Shown: positions 1 through 8,212, counted from the stretch's first letter. The stretch is 64,000 nt of DNA from DASQMT01 sp963835735 (GCA_963835735.1 CAWIGP010000009.1:186001-250000), one strand, 5' to 3'. The notes: generated by a model from the letters alone, not told the origin. Numbers and translations are program-made.

Positions 1-600
1 GCTGAGGTCGGTCAGCAGCTCGGGCAGGCCGGCCGCGATCCGGTGCGCCGCCGCCAGCTCGCCGGCCGCGTGCGTGGTCGTGACCGCCCACACGGTCATG
101 CCGGCGGCCCGGCCGGCCGCGATCCCGCTCGGCGCGTCCTCCAGCACGAGGCATTGCGCGGGGTCGACGCCGAGCCGCTCGGCCGCCAGCAGGTAGGGAT
201 CCGGCGCCGGCTTGCCGTGCGCCACGTGGTCGGAGGAGACGAGGACGTCGGGCGCGGCGAGGCCCGCGGCGGCGAGCCGCACGCGGGCGAGCGGCGCCTC
301 GCACGAGGTCGCGATCGCGACGACCGGCAGCGCGAGCACCGCCGCCGCGCCGGGGTACCCGACGACGCCCTCCGTGTCGCCGATCTCGGCCTCGAGCACC
401 CACGCCGCCTCGGCGTCGACGAGTTCGGGCGCGACATGCTCGGCGACGACCGCCCGGCTCGGCCTGCCGTGGTTGGCCGCCTGGATCGCGGCGCCGTCGA
501 TGCTGTGCCGCTTCCCCCAGCGCGCCCAGGCGCGGCTGACCGCGGCGGACGAGTCGACGAGCACGCCGTCGAGGTCGGAGATGACCGCCGCGAACGTCAT
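1..600 (-). CDS. HAD-superfamily sugar-phosphatase/phosphoglucomutase-like hydrolase (3' end cut by window)
   Basis: This is a HAD phosphohydrolase of the beta-phosphoglucomutase / sugar-phosphatase subfamily. Motif I is DLDGVLVD at residues 9-16 with nucleophile Asp9 and acid/base Asp11. Motif II is the Thr/Ser near 98-99, motif III is Lys130 in GKPAPDP, and motif IV is Glu154-Asp155 in LEDAPSG. The helical cap lies at about 18-80. The first 200 residues are present and the reading frame runs off the left edge, so the C-terminus is missing. Its ATG overlaps the stop of the upstream MFS gene, so the two are translationally coupled in a DeoR-MFS-HAD operon. A soluble phosphatase acting on a sugar phosphate is likely. 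The substrate cannot be read from sequence. Confidence 0.88.
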   Translation of the reverse strand, partial: MTFAAVISDLDGVLVDSSAAVSRAWARWGKRHSIDGAAIQAANHGRPSRAVVAEHVAPELVDAEAAWVLEAEIGDTEGVVGYPGAAAVLALPVVAIATSCEAPLARVRLAAAGLAAPDVLVSSDHVAHGKPAPDPYLLAAERLGVDPAQCLVLEDAPSGIAAGRAAGMTVWAVTTTHAAGELAAAHRIAAGLPELLTDLS

Positions 601-1787
601 CGCACGGCCGCCTCGTAGTACGCCTCGCTGCGCGCGTCGCGCTCGACGACCGCCGCCTCCGGCTCTGTCCGCGCGGTCGCACGGCGGGCGAGCGCGAACA
701 CGACGACGGCGCCGAGGATCAGCGTCGCGAGCGCCCACGGCAGCGAGGTCACGTCGGCGAGCACCCCGATCACCGGTGGCCCGGCGAGGAAGCCGATCGA
801 GCCCATCGAGGAGACCGCCGCGATGCCCGGCCCGGGCGGCGTGTCGGGCTGGCGGCCCGCGGCGCTGAACATCAGCGGTACGCCGTTGGCGACGCCGAGT
901 CCGACGAGGAACAGCCCGACCAAAGCGGCCGCCGGCTGGCCGATCAGCAGCATCGCGCCGAGCGGGACACCGGTCAGGATCGCTCCCCAGCGCAGCAGTG
1001 CGACCGCGCCGATCCGGCGGTTGATCCCGTCGCCCACGATGCGCCCGAGCGTCATGCCGGCGGTGAAGAACGAGTACGCGAGCGCGGCGAGCGCGGCGCT
1101 CGCGCCGAGGTCCTGGCGCAGGTAGAGCCCGCCCCAGTCCGCCATCGCACCCTCGGTGACCATGACGAGCAGGCAGAGGATCGCCAGCAGCACGACGCCG
1201 CGCGAGGGCAGCGCGAAGTTCTGCGCGTCGTCGCCCTCGGCGGCGGAGCCGTGGCCGATCCGGCTCGCCGTGAAGAACAGGAGCACGAGCAGCAGCGCCG
1301 AGGCGATCGCGACGCTCATGCGCGGGTCGAGCCCGGCCGCGCTGCAGGCTGCCGCGAACCCGGCGCCCGCCATCCCGCCGAACGCCCAGCCGGCGTGCAG
1401 CGACGACATGATCGGCCTCCCGAGGTCCTTCTCCACCTTGACGCCGTGGCTGTTCATGGAGACGTCCTGGGTGGCGGACGACGCCCCGAGCACGAACAGG
1501 CCGAGTGCGACGAGGATCGGCGCGGGCGCGAGCACGGGCAGGTTCACCGCGAGCGCGGTCGCGATCCCGCCCACCCAGACGACGCGCTCGGAGCCGTGGC
1601 GGACGATCGCCTGGCCCGCGACCGGGAAGGCGAGGATCACGGCGATCCCCATCCCGACGATCACCAGGCCCATCGCGCTCTTGGAGAGGTCGAAGCGGTC
1701 CTGGATCCACGGGATCTGCGCAATCCAGGTGCCGATCGCCGCGCCGTTCACGACGAACACGCCGGTGGTCGCCCAGCGTGGGCTCAC
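597..1787 (-). CDS. MFS transporter, 12 TM
   Basis: This is a major facilitator superfamily carrier of 396 residues. The GTG start at 1787 overlaps the stop of the DeoR gene by four bases. The protein opens with a hydrophobic helix, VFVVNGAAIGTWIAQIPWI, and alternates hydrophobic helices and short polar loops throughout, with a MNSHGVKVE segment in the first half. Its N-terminal features resemble the YbjJ/FucP-like group of sugar or drug carriers. The location between a DeoR/GlpR-type regulator and a HAD sugar-phosphatase suggests it imports or exports a sugar or sugar derivative whose phosphate the HAD enzyme handles. The substrate is inferred from context only. A longer open frame continues upstream, but it is the shadow of the DeoR gene. 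Confidence 0.85.
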   Translation of the reverse strand: MSPRWATTGVFVVNGAAIGTWIAQIPWIQDRFDLSKSAMGLVIVGMGIAVILAFPVAGQAIVRHGSERVVWVGGIATALAVNLPVLAPAPILVALGLFVLGASSATQDVSMNSHGVKVEKDLGRPIMSSLHAGWAFGGMAGAGFAAACSAAGLDPRMSVAIASALLLVLLFFTASRIGHGSAAEGDDAQNFALPSRGVVLLAILCLLVMVTEGAMADWGGLYLRQDLGASAALAALAYSFFTAGMTLGRIVGDGINRRIGAVALLRWGAILTGVPLGAMLLIGQPAAALVGLFLVGLGVANGVPLMFSAAGRQPDTPPGPGIAAVSSMGSIGFLAGPPVIGVLADVTSLPWALATLILGAVVVFALARRATARTEPEAAVVERDARSEAYYEAAVR

Positions 1788-2563
1788 GCGCGCGTCACCG
1801 TCACGCCGAGGGCGCGGTATGGATCGAGCAGCTCGTCGGGGGCGTCGCTCTCGGCGACCACGTGGGTGAGCTCGGCGACCGGGGCGACGAGGTACGGGCT
1901 GCCGGCGCGCAGCTTGTCCGACGTGGCGAGGGCGATCACGTCCGCGCTCGCCTCGACCATCGCGCGCTTGACGTGCGCCTCCTCGAGGTCGTCGGTCGAG
2001 AGCCCTGCATCGGGGTGCAGCGCGCAGACGCCGAGCACGACGGCGTCGGCCCGGATCGAGCGGATGAAGTCGACGGCGCTCGCGCCGACGGTGACCTGCG
2101 AGGACTTGTCGAGCCGTCCGCCGATCATCACGACCTCGGCGGTGGGGTGGTCGGCCAGCGCGGCGGCGATCGGCGGGGAGTTGGTGAGCACCGTGCGCGG
2201 CACGTCCGCCGGCAGCCGGCGCGCCAGCTCGAGGTTGGTGGTCGAGCCGTCGAGCAGGATGACGCGCGCCTGGGCGAGCACGCCGACGGCGGCTTGGGCG
2301 AGCGCGGCCTTCTCGTCGGTCCACCGCTCCCGGCGGTGCGCGAACGAGCCCGGCTGCGGCGCGGGCGGCAGCGCGCCGCCGTGCACGCGCTGGACTAGTC
2401 CCTGGGCGGCGAGCTCGCGCAGGTCGCGCCGGATCGTGTCCTCCGACACGCCGAGCTGCTCGACGAGGCGGGCCGCGACCACCTTCCCGTCGCGATTCAG
2501 CACGTCCAGGATGGCCTGGCGGCGCTCCGCGGACAGTAGGTGGGTTTCTGCACGTTCCTGCAC
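1784..2563 (-). CDS. DeoR/GlpR-family transcriptional regulator
   Basis: This is a repressor of sugar-metabolism genes of 259 residues. The N-terminal HTH (about residues 12-60) contains the family signature GVSEDTIRRDLRELAAQG followed by the wing VQRVHGGA. The C-terminal DeoRC domain has the ribose-phosphate-isomerase-like fold that senses phosphorylated sugars, with LLDGSTTNLELA and the VMIGGRLD segment. It is the first gene of the operon with the MFS carrier and HAD phosphatase, so it probably represses its own operon until a sugar phosphate binds. The chosen start is a GTG at 2563 that sits inside a perfect inverted repeat, which could be its autoregulatory operator. The gene may be leaderless or may start a few codons downstream. 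Confidence 0.9.
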   Translation of the reverse strand: MQERAETHLLSAERRQAILDVLNRDGKVVAARLVEQLGVSEDTIRRDLRELAAQGLVQRVHGGALPPAPQPGSFAHRRERWTDEKAALAQAAVGVLAQARVILLDGSTTNLELARRLPADVPRTVLTNSPPIAAALADHPTAEVVMIGGRLDKSSQVTVGASAVDFIRSIRADAVVLGVCALHPDAGLSTDDLEEAHVKRAMVEASADVIALATSDKLRAGSPYLVAPVAELTHVVAESDAPDELLDPYRALGVTVTRA

Positions 2564-2572
2564 GAACGTGCA
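2549..2572. promoter_or_regulatory. Candidate DeoR operator overlapping the deoR-like start
   Basis: This is a perfect 9-bp inverted repeat, TGCACGTTC-N6-GAACGTGCA, spanning the start codon of the DeoR-family gene. Its placement fits autorepression of the regulator-MFS-phosphatase operon. Binding is inferred from position and symmetry only. Confidence 0.5.
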
Positions 2573-2586
2573 TGTTACTGCATGGT

Positions 2587-3465
2587 CTAGGCCAGGCGTT
2601 GGCGCTGCCGCTCAGGCGTGATCTCGATCACGTTCCAGGCGAGCTTCAGGCGCTTCATCCCCCGGACGATCCACGCGGTCGGGTCGACCTCCCACCAGCG
2701 CAGCCCGTGCACGGCAGAGCGCGGGAACGCATGGTGGTTGTGGTGCCAGGACTCGCCGAACGACAACAGCGAGAGCCAGAACACGTTGGTCGAGTGGTCG
2801 TCTACGGCAAACCGGCGCGTGCCGAAGAAGTGGCAGACCGAGTTGATCGACCAGGTCACGTGGTGGAGCAGGAAGATCCGCACAGCGCCGCCCCACAGCG
2901 CGCCGGTGAGCCCGTCCATGAGCGTGCCGCCGATCAGCCAGCCCAGACCGAACGGCATCACGAAGCCCGCGAGCACGAACAGCGGGAAGCTCTTCTGGAT
3001 CAGGCGCATGCCGCGGTCCTCGTAGAGGTCCTTCGCGTAGCGCTCGGGCGGGGCCTGGCCGGCGCGGTCGAACAGCCAGCCCATGTGCGCGTACCAGAGC
3101 CCGGCGAGCGCGCCCTTGATGCCGCCGCCGTGACCGTGCGGGGAGTGCGGATCGCCCTCCTTGTCGGTATGCGCGTGATGCTTGCGGTGGTCGGCTACCC
3201 ATGTCATGACCGGGCCCTGGACGGCCATCGAGCCGACCGCCGCGAGCGTGTACTCGACCGACTTGAACGTCTGGAACGAGCGATGCGTCAGCAGCCGGTG
3301 GAAGCCCAGCGTCACGCCGTAGCCGGTCAGCACGTACATGATCGCCAGTACGGCGAGGTCGCTCCAGTCGACCCAGGTGTTCCACAGCAGCACGATCGCG
3401 CTCACGAACGCGAGGAACGGGAACACCACCGCGGCGAGGTTGAGCAGCTTGTGCACCCTCGTCAT
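2587..3465 (-). CDS. Acyl-CoA / fatty-acid delta-9 desaturase
   Basis: This is a membrane di-iron fatty-acid desaturase of 292 residues from the ATG at 3465. The three histidine boxes that bind the two irons are complete: HRLLTH at 56-61, HRKHH at 93-97 and HHNHH at 241-245. Hydrophobic pairs at about 8-30, 36-56, 155-180 and 190-210 give the usual four-helix membrane layout. This is the stearoyl-CoA-desaturase family, which inserts a cis double bond in acyl-CoA to adjust membrane fluidity. No cytochrome b5 domain is fused, so an external ferredoxin or flavoprotein must supply electrons. A start 30 codons upstream is open, but the region before MTRVHK is not desaturase-like. It is a single gene transcribed away from the PucR-like regulator. 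Confidence 0.93.
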   Translation of the reverse strand: MTRVHKLLNLAAVVFPFLAFVSAIVLLWNTWVDWSDLAVLAIMYVLTGYGVTLGFHRLLTHRSFQTFKSVEYTLAAVGSMAVQGPVMTWVADHRKHHAHTDKEGDPHSPHGHGGGIKGALAGLWYAHMGWLFDRAGQAPPERYAKDLYEDRGMRLIQKSFPLFVLAGFVMPFGLGWLIGGTLMDGLTGALWGGAVRIFLLHHVTWSINSVCHFFGTRRFAVDDHSTNVFWLSLLSFGESWHHNHHAFPRSAVHGLRWWEVDPTAWIVRGMKRLKLAWNVIEITPERQRQRLA

Positions 3466-3467
3466 GG

Positions 3468-3486
3468 CTTGAGTGATACACCCAAG
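3468..3486. promoter_or_regulatory. Candidate operator upstream of the desaturase
   Basis: Read on the minus strand this is CTTGGGTGTATCACTCAAG, two 8-bp arms around TAT with one mismatch. It lies 2 bp upstream of the desaturase ATG, in the short divergent gap to the PucR-like gene. A repressor bound here would block desaturase expression. The cognate protein is unknown. Confidence 0.4.
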
Positions 3487-3541
3487 CCCGCGCGCTTCCT
3501 CGGTTGCATGCGCCAGTCGCACCCGCTGAATCTGTAGCCTC

Positions 3542-4913
3542 GTGACAATGCACACGACGTCGCGACCGTACGAGGCGGTCCCGCCGGAGGCCGCGGAGGT
3601 GCTGCGCCCCGTGCTGCCGGGCCTCGCGGACGAGACGATCGCGGCGATCGCCCGCGAGGTGCCCGGCTACGCGCGGGCGATGGAGGGCGCGTTCGGGCAG
3701 GTCGTGCGGCTCGGCGTCGAGGTCGCGTTCAACCGCTTCGTCGACCTGCTCGCGGACCCGGAGCCTGACGCGACCGAGTCGCGCCGCACGTACGTCGACC
3801 TCGGCCGCGGCGAGTTCCACTCCGGCCGCAGCCTCGAAGCGCTGCTGGCGGCCTACCGGGTCGGCGCACGCCTCGCGTGGCGCCGGTTCGTCGAGGCGGG
3901 CGTCGCCGGCGGCCTGTCGCCGCCGGCGATCTACGCGCTCGGCGAGGCGATCTGGGCGTACATCGACGAGCTGTCGGCCGAGTCGGCCGAGGGCTACGCG
4001 GAGGAGCAGACCGCGGCGGCCGGCGAGAGCGAGCGGCGCCGGCGGCGACTGGTGCGGCTGCTCGCGCAGGATCCGCCGGTCGGCCAGGAGGCGATCCGCA
4101 CGGCGGCGGCCGCGGCGGTCTGGACGCTGCCGCGCGGCGGCGTGGCGGCGCTCGTGGTGGCGACCGAGGCGGACGGCGCGCCCGGCGAGGCGCTGCTCGA
4201 CTCGATCGCGGCCCGGCTCGCCCGCCGGCTCGGCGAGGGCGCGATCGGCGCCGAGGCGTTCGGCGCCGCGCTCGTGTTCATTCCCGATCCCGACGCGCCG
4301 GGAAGGCGCCGCCGGCTCGAGGCCGCGGTCGAGGAGCGCCCGGCCGCGCTCGGCCCGGCGGTCCAGTGGGCGCGCAGCGGCGTGTCCGCTCGCCGCGCGA
4401 TCGCGACGCAGCGCCTCGCCGCCGCCGGGCGGCTAGACGCGCCCGCCGCGGGCAGCCGCCGCCAGTCCGCCGCGGGTCGCGCGCCGGCTCGCCGCCGCCA
4501 GCATCCGCCGCCGCCGGCACCTCCGCCGCCGCCGGCACCTCGCCGCCGCCGGCTCATCCGCCGCCGCCGGCTCATCCGCCGCCGCCGGCTCGTCGGCGCA
4601 TACCGGGCTGGTCCTCGCCGACGACCACCTCGCACAATTGCTGCTCGCCGCCGATCCGGCCATCGCCGCGGACCTCGCGGCCAGCCGGCTGGCCCCGCTC
4701 GACGACCTGCCCGAGGGGCCGCGGGCGCGGTTGCGGGAGACGCTCGCGGCGTGGCTCGACCGACCCGGGCAGGTGCAGGCGGTCGCGGCCGCGCTCGGGG
4801 TCCATCCCCAGACCGTCCGCTACCGCGTGCGCCAGCTGCGCGACCTGTTCGGCGACCGGCTCGAGGATCCCGATGCGCGCTTCGAGCTGGCGCTCGCGCT
4901 GCGTGTCCGGTAG
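3542..4913 (+). pseudogene. PucR/CdaR-type helix-turn-helix regulator, frameshifted in its linker
   Basis: The start is GTG at 3542 or ATG at 3548. The first part, to about 4440, is the RsbT-co-antagonist-like/GGDEF-like N-terminal region of a PucR family activator (GRSLEALLAAYRVGARLAWRR is characteristic, here at about residues 97-117). The C-terminal PucR DNA-binding domain is intact but in another frame (about 4614-4913): GLVLADDHLAQLLLAADPA and then the HTH core GVHPQTVRYRVRQLRDLFG. Both parts belong together in family members of about 400-450 residues. The coding length is 3n+1, so a net one-base gain separates them within a low-complexity linker of 18-bp tandem repeats. This is either a real inactivation, a slippage-prone switch, or a sequence error in the repeat. 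Confidence 0.75.
4502..4588. repeat. 18-bp tandem repeat in the PucR linker
   Basis: Five units of about 18 bp, with core CCGCCGCCGCCGG followed by CACCT or CTCAT, lie end to end. The third unit (4536-4552) is only 17 bp. In one frame the repeat encodes an AAAGSS-type linker, in the others PPPPAH or RRRRLI. The odd-length unit is one place where the regulator's reading frame breaks. Confidence 0.8.
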
Positions 4914-4950
4914 GTGGTGACTCCGCGCGCTGCTCGGCACCGGCGTTCGT

Positions 4951-5087
4951 GAGGCGGGCATTGAGGAGTGCAGGATCGGCCGGTCCGCTCGCGCGATGAC
5001 GCCGAACGTCGGGCAGCACCCCGTATACGCCCGGCTCACCGACGTTCGGCGTCGCGGACCGGCCGATCCCGCTCCCCTCACTGCCGC
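4951..5087. repeat. Nested-palindrome intergenic element A
   Basis: The 437-bp gap 4914-5350 holds no convincing gene. It contains a large nested inverted repeat. A perfect 16-bp arm pair sits at 4973-4988 and 5054-5069 (GGATCGGCCGGTCCGC). Inside it is a perfect 14-bp pair at 4999-5012 and 5039-5052 (ACGCCGAACGTCGG). Outside are imperfect arms GCGGGCATTGAGGAG and CTCCCCTCACTGCCGC. The outer arms match elements at 23.4, 43.9 and 54.9 kb, and the inner arm matches the one at 23380-23431. It could form a long hairpin in RNA or single-stranded DNA. Confidence 0.8.
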
Positions 5088-5244
5088 CGTACGCGAGCGC
5101 CGGGCCAACCGCCGCGGCGGACTCAAACATCCCGCTGCGCCGGAGCGGGCGCCTCGGCGGGTCGATCCCGCTCAACGGCAAGTCGTGCTCCGTTGCGCGT
5201 TAAGGTCGGATAGCGACTTCAGGGCGCAACAGAGCATGCGCCGC

Positions 5245-5292
5245 GGCCGATCCCGCTCCCCTCACTGCCCGCTGTACGCGAGCGCCCGGGCG
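5245..5292. repeat. Direct partial copy of element A right arm
   Basis: The sequence repeats 5061-5107 almost exactly, from GGCCGATCCCGCTCCCCTCA through the ACGCGAGCGCC segment, with a few substitutions. It lacks the left half of the palindrome, so it is a truncated copy in the same gene-free gap. Confidence 0.7.
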
Positions 5293-5350
5293 ACCGCAAC
5301 GGCGAAGCGGCGATGACGGTGGGGTCGCTGCGCTGCTAGGAATAGCCCCA

Positions 5351-6193
5351 ATGCGCCTGCTCCTGACCGGCGCCGCGGGCATGCTGGGCCACGACGTCGC
5401 CGCCGCCGCCGAGCGCGCCGGCCACGGCGTCACCCCGCTCTCGCGGCGCGAGCTCGACATCCGCGACGCCGCCGCCGTCGACGTCGCGGTCGCCGCAGCG
5501 CACCCCGACGCGGTCGTCAACTGCGCCGCCTGGACCGACGTCGACGGCGCCGAGGCGCACGAGCGCGAGGCGACCGAGCTGAACGGTGTCGCCGCCGGAC
5601 ACGTCGCGGCCGCGGCCGCCCGCGCCGGCGCGTTCATCATCCAGCCGTCGACCGACTACGTGTTCGACGGCACGGCGACGAGCCCGTACCTCGAGTCCGC
5701 GCCGACCGGACCGCAGAGCGCCTATGGGCGCTCGAAGCTCGCCGGCGAGCTGGCCGTCGCGGAGCACGCGCCGGGTACCCACGCGATCGTCCGGACGGCG
5801 TGGCTGTTCGGCTCGCACGGCGGCAACTTCGTCGCCACGATGCTGCGGCTCGCGCGTGAGCGCGACGAGCTGACCGTCGTCGACGACCAGCTCGGCTGCC
5901 CGACGTTCACGGGTCACCTTGCGCACGCTCTCGTCGCAATCGCCGAGCACCGCCTCGGCGGCCTGCGCCATGTGGCCGGCGGCGGCGAGTGCTCGTGGTA
6001 CGACCTCGCCGCGGCGACGTTCTCCGCGACCGGCGCCGACGTCACGCTGCATCGCGGCCGCAGCGCCGACCTCGACCGGCCGGCGCCGCGCCCCGCCTAC
6101 TCCGTCCTGCGCTCGGAGCGCTCCGACACACCGGTCCTGCCCCCGTGGCAGGACGGCCTGAACGCGTACCTCGAACTGGGAGTCACCGCATGA
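5351..6193 (+). CDS. rfbD: dTDP-4-dehydrorhamnose reductase
   Basis: This is RmlD/RfbD, the NAD(P)H-dependent last step of dTDP-L-rhamnose synthesis, 280 residues long. It is an extended short-chain dehydrogenase with the nucleotide-binding loop TGAAGMLG at 6-13. The substrate/cofactor segment TDYVFDG is at 101-107 (Thr101 being part of the Ser/Thr-Tyr-Lys triad) and the catalytic pair YGRSK is at 125-129. TAWLFG at about 153-158 and the VDDQLGCPT loop are typical of RmlD. An AGGA sequence about 10 bases upstream of the ATG can act as ribosome-binding site. The stop overlaps the rfbB ATG (ATGA), so both are co-translated. Partner rmlA and rmlC genes are not in the window. Confidence 0.94.
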   Translation: MRLLLTGAAGMLGHDVAAAAERAGHGVTPLSRRELDIRDAAAVDVAVAAAHPDAVVNCAAWTDVDGAEAHEREATELNGVAAGHVAAAAARAGAFIIQPSTDYVFDGTATSPYLESAPTGPQSAYGRSKLAGELAVAEHAPGTHAIVRTAWLFGSHGGNFVATMLRLARERDELTVVDDQLGCPTFTGHLAHALVAIAEHRLGGLRHVAGGGECSWYDLAAATFSATGADVTLHRGRSADLDRPAPRPAYSVLRSERSDTPVLPPWQDGLNAYLELGVTA

Positions 6194-7191
6194 AGCTGCT
6201 CGTCTGCGGCGGAGCCGGCTTCATCGGCTCGAACTTCGTCCGTCAGCGCATGCTCGAGCACGGCGACGCCGTCACCGTGCTCGACAAGCTGACCTACGCG
6301 GGGCGCGAGGCGAACTTGGCCGACCTGCGCGACCGACCGGGCTTCGCGTTCGTCCACGCCGGGATCGAGGACGCGGGCGCGGTCGCGGACGCGATCGCCG
6401 GCGCGGACGCCGTCGTCAACTTCGCGGCGGAGACGCACGTCGACCGCTCGATCGCGGAGCCGGACGCGTTCATCACGACGCACGCGCTCGGCACGTTCGT
6501 GCTGCTCGAGGCGGCGCGCGAGCGCGGCGTCCGTTACGTCCAGGTCTCGACCGACGAGGTGTACGGCTCGATCGAGCGCGGCTCGTTCACCGAGGAGTCC
6601 TCGCTGCAGCCGTCGTCGCCGTACAGCGCGTCCAAGGCCGGCGCGGATCTGCTCGTCGCCTCCTACCACCACACGTACGGGCTCGAGGCGCTGATCTGCC
6701 GCGGCTCGAACAACTACGGGCCGTACCAGTACCCGGAGAAGCTGATCCCGCTGATGGTGCTCAACGCGCTGCACGGCGACCCGCTGCCGGTCTACGGCGA
6801 CGGACAGCAGGTGCGCAACTGGATCTACGTGGAGGACTTCGCGCGCGGCATCGGCCACGTGCTCGCGCACGGCGCGCCGGGGGAGACGTACAACGTCGGC
6901 GGCCCGGACGAGGCGGTCAACCTCGACGTCGTCCGGCGCATCATCGCGCTCGCGGGCGCCTCCGAGGACCTGATCGAGTACGTCACCGACCGCCCCGGCC
7001 ACGACCGGCGCTACTCGCTCGGCTCCGAGAAGGTGCGCGCGCTCGGCTGGGAGGCGCGGGTGCGCTTCGACGAGGGTCTCGACCGCACGGTCGCCTGGTA
7101 TCGCGACAACACCGCCTGGTGGGAGCCGATCCGCTCAGGCGACTACCGCGCCTACTACGAGCGCCAGTACGGAAGAACACTGGGCGACTGA
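6190..7191 (+). CDS. rfbB: dTDP-glucose 4,6-dehydratase
   Basis: This is RmlB/RfbB, converting dTDP-glucose to dTDP-4-keto-6-deoxyglucose, 333 residues long. The NAD-binding motif GGAGFIG is at 7-13. The catalytic TDEVYG is at 121-126 (Asp122 and Glu123 drive the dehydration), and the SDR pair YSASK at 145-149 supplies Tyr and Lys. The substrate-binding RGSNNYGPYQYPEKLIP segment is exactly that of the family. The ATG overlaps the rfbD stop. Together the two enzymes supply the middle and last steps of dTDP-rhamnose synthesis for cell-surface polysaccharide or glycolipids. The order D then B differs from the usual BDAC order of enteric bacteria. Confidence 0.96.
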   Translation: MKLLVCGGAGFIGSNFVRQRMLEHGDAVTVLDKLTYAGREANLADLRDRPGFAFVHAGIEDAGAVADAIAGADAVVNFAAETHVDRSIAEPDAFITTHALGTFVLLEAARERGVRYVQVSTDEVYGSIERGSFTEESSLQPSSPYSASKAGADLLVASYHHTYGLEALICRGSNNYGPYQYPEKLIPLMVLNALHGDPLPVYGDGQQVRNWIYVEDFARGIGHVLAHGAPGETYNVGGPDEAVNLDVVRRIIALAGASEDLIEYVTDRPGHDRRYSLGSEKVRALGWEARVRFDEGLDRTVAWYRDNTAWWEPIRSGDYRAYYERQYGRTLGD

Positions 7192-7206
7192 ACGTCTGGA
7201 TCTGCG

Positions 7207-8019
7207 ATGAAGCAAATCCACGTCCGCGTGCTCCATGCGAGCACGAGCGCGCGCGTCGCCGACGTGGCGTGCGCCGCGCCGCGGTCGCCCCGCGGCGCGA
7301 CGGAGTGGAGCGCGGAGCCGCAGCTGATCGTGCCCCGCCGCGGCGTGTTCGCCGTCCACCGGCGCGACAGCGTCACCGTCGCCGATGCGACTACCGCGGT
7401 GCTGCTCGGCGCGGATGAGGAGTACCGCGTCAGCCACCCCGGTGGCCACGGCGACGCCTGCACGGCGCTCGAGTTCGCGCCCGACGTGATGGAGGAGGCG
7501 GTCGGCGCCCGGCGCGCGCTCGCTGCCCCGCTGCGTCCGTCGACACAGCGCCGCGCCGCGTTGTTCACCGCCGAGCTGCGCCGCGGCGCGGATCCGCTGG
7601 CCGCCGACGAGGGCGCGCTGCTGCTGCTCGCCGACGTCGCCGCCGACGCCCGGGCGCTGCCGCCGGCCGCGCCCGCAGCGGCACGGCGCGCCGACGAGGT
7701 CCGCGCACTACTGGCCGCCGAACCGACCGCGCCGTGGCGGCTGGACGCCGTCGCCGCCGCGGTGCGCTGCTCGCCCTTCCACCTCGCGCGCCAGTTCCGG
7801 GCGGCGACCGGCGAGACGATCGCACGCCACCTGACGCGGTTGCGGCTGGCGCTCGCCGCGGAACGGGTCGCCGGCGGCGAGCGCGACCTCGCGCGGCTCG
7901 CGAGCGACCTCGGCTTCGCCCACCACAGCCACCTCAGCGCCCGTTTCAGGGCGTTGTTCGGGACGACGCCGAGCGAGCTGCGCAGGATCGTGACAGCGGA
8001 GCCCGGCGCGCGCCCGTAG
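7207..8019 (+). CDS. AraC-family transcriptional regulator
   Basis: This is a regulator of 270 residues. The C-terminal AraC DNA-binding domain occupies about 163-262 with two HTH units. The first is VAAAVRCSPFHLARQFRAATG, and the second is ARLASDLGFAHHSHLSARFR followed by the conserved FGTTPSELRR. The N-terminal part looks like a small cupin-type effector domain (LIVPRRGVFAVHRRDSVTVAD), as in AraC proteins that sense aromatic or sugar ligands. It starts 15 bp after rfbB on the same strand but need not be part of that operon. The target and ligand are unknown. Confidence 0.88.
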   Translation: MKQIHVRVLHASTSARVADVACAAPRSPRGATEWSAEPQLIVPRRGVFAVHRRDSVTVADATTAVLLGADEEYRVSHPGGHGDACTALEFAPDVMEEAVGARRALAAPLRPSTQRRAALFTAELRRGADPLAADEGALLLLADVAADARALPPAAPAAARRADEVRALLAAEPTAPWRLDAVAAAVRCSPFHLARQFRAATGETIARHLTRLRLALAAERVAGGERDLARLASDLGFAHHSHLSARFRALFGTTPSELRRIVTAEPGARP

Positions 8020-8029
8020 CGTCGGCGCC

Positions 8030-8212
8030 GTGACCTACCTCATCGTCGGACTCGATCAGCAGACGCTCGCGCGGTGGCACGAGAACGTCCTCGCGGGCGA
8101 CGTGGCGAGCGCGAAGCGAATCGCCCGGGCACGCGCCGCCGCCCAAGGCGTCAAGCTGATCGTCGCCGCCGTGATCGGGCCGAACTCGTGCCTCGTGGAA
8201 GAGGCGGGCTAG
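8030..8212 (+). CDS. Small conserved-looking protein of 60 residues
   Basis: This short protein starts at GTG 8030, 10 bp after the AraC-family stop, and reads MTYLIVGLDQQTLARWHENV at its start. The body holds an amphipathic, charged helix (ASAKRIARARAAAQG) and ends with two hydrophobic strands, LIVAAVIGPNSCLV. There is no signal peptide or membrane segment. I do not recognise a family. The balanced composition, the tight position behind the AraC gene, and the four-base convergent stop overlap with the lipoprotein gene argue that it is real. A soluble small regulatory or hypothetical protein is all that can be said. Confidence 0.55.
   Translation: MTYLIVGLDQQTLARWHENVLAGDVASAKRIARARAAAQGVKLIVAAVIGPNSCLVEEAG

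Noticed and set aside
1251..2621. Long plus-strand open frame opposite the MFS and DeoR genes
   Set aside because: It has no recognisable domain, biased Arg/Ser/Ala content and lies antisense to two well-supported genes. High GC keeps such frames open.
4502..4588. Possible CRISPR-like array
   Set aside because: The repeats are contiguous with no unique spacers and lie inside a coding linker.
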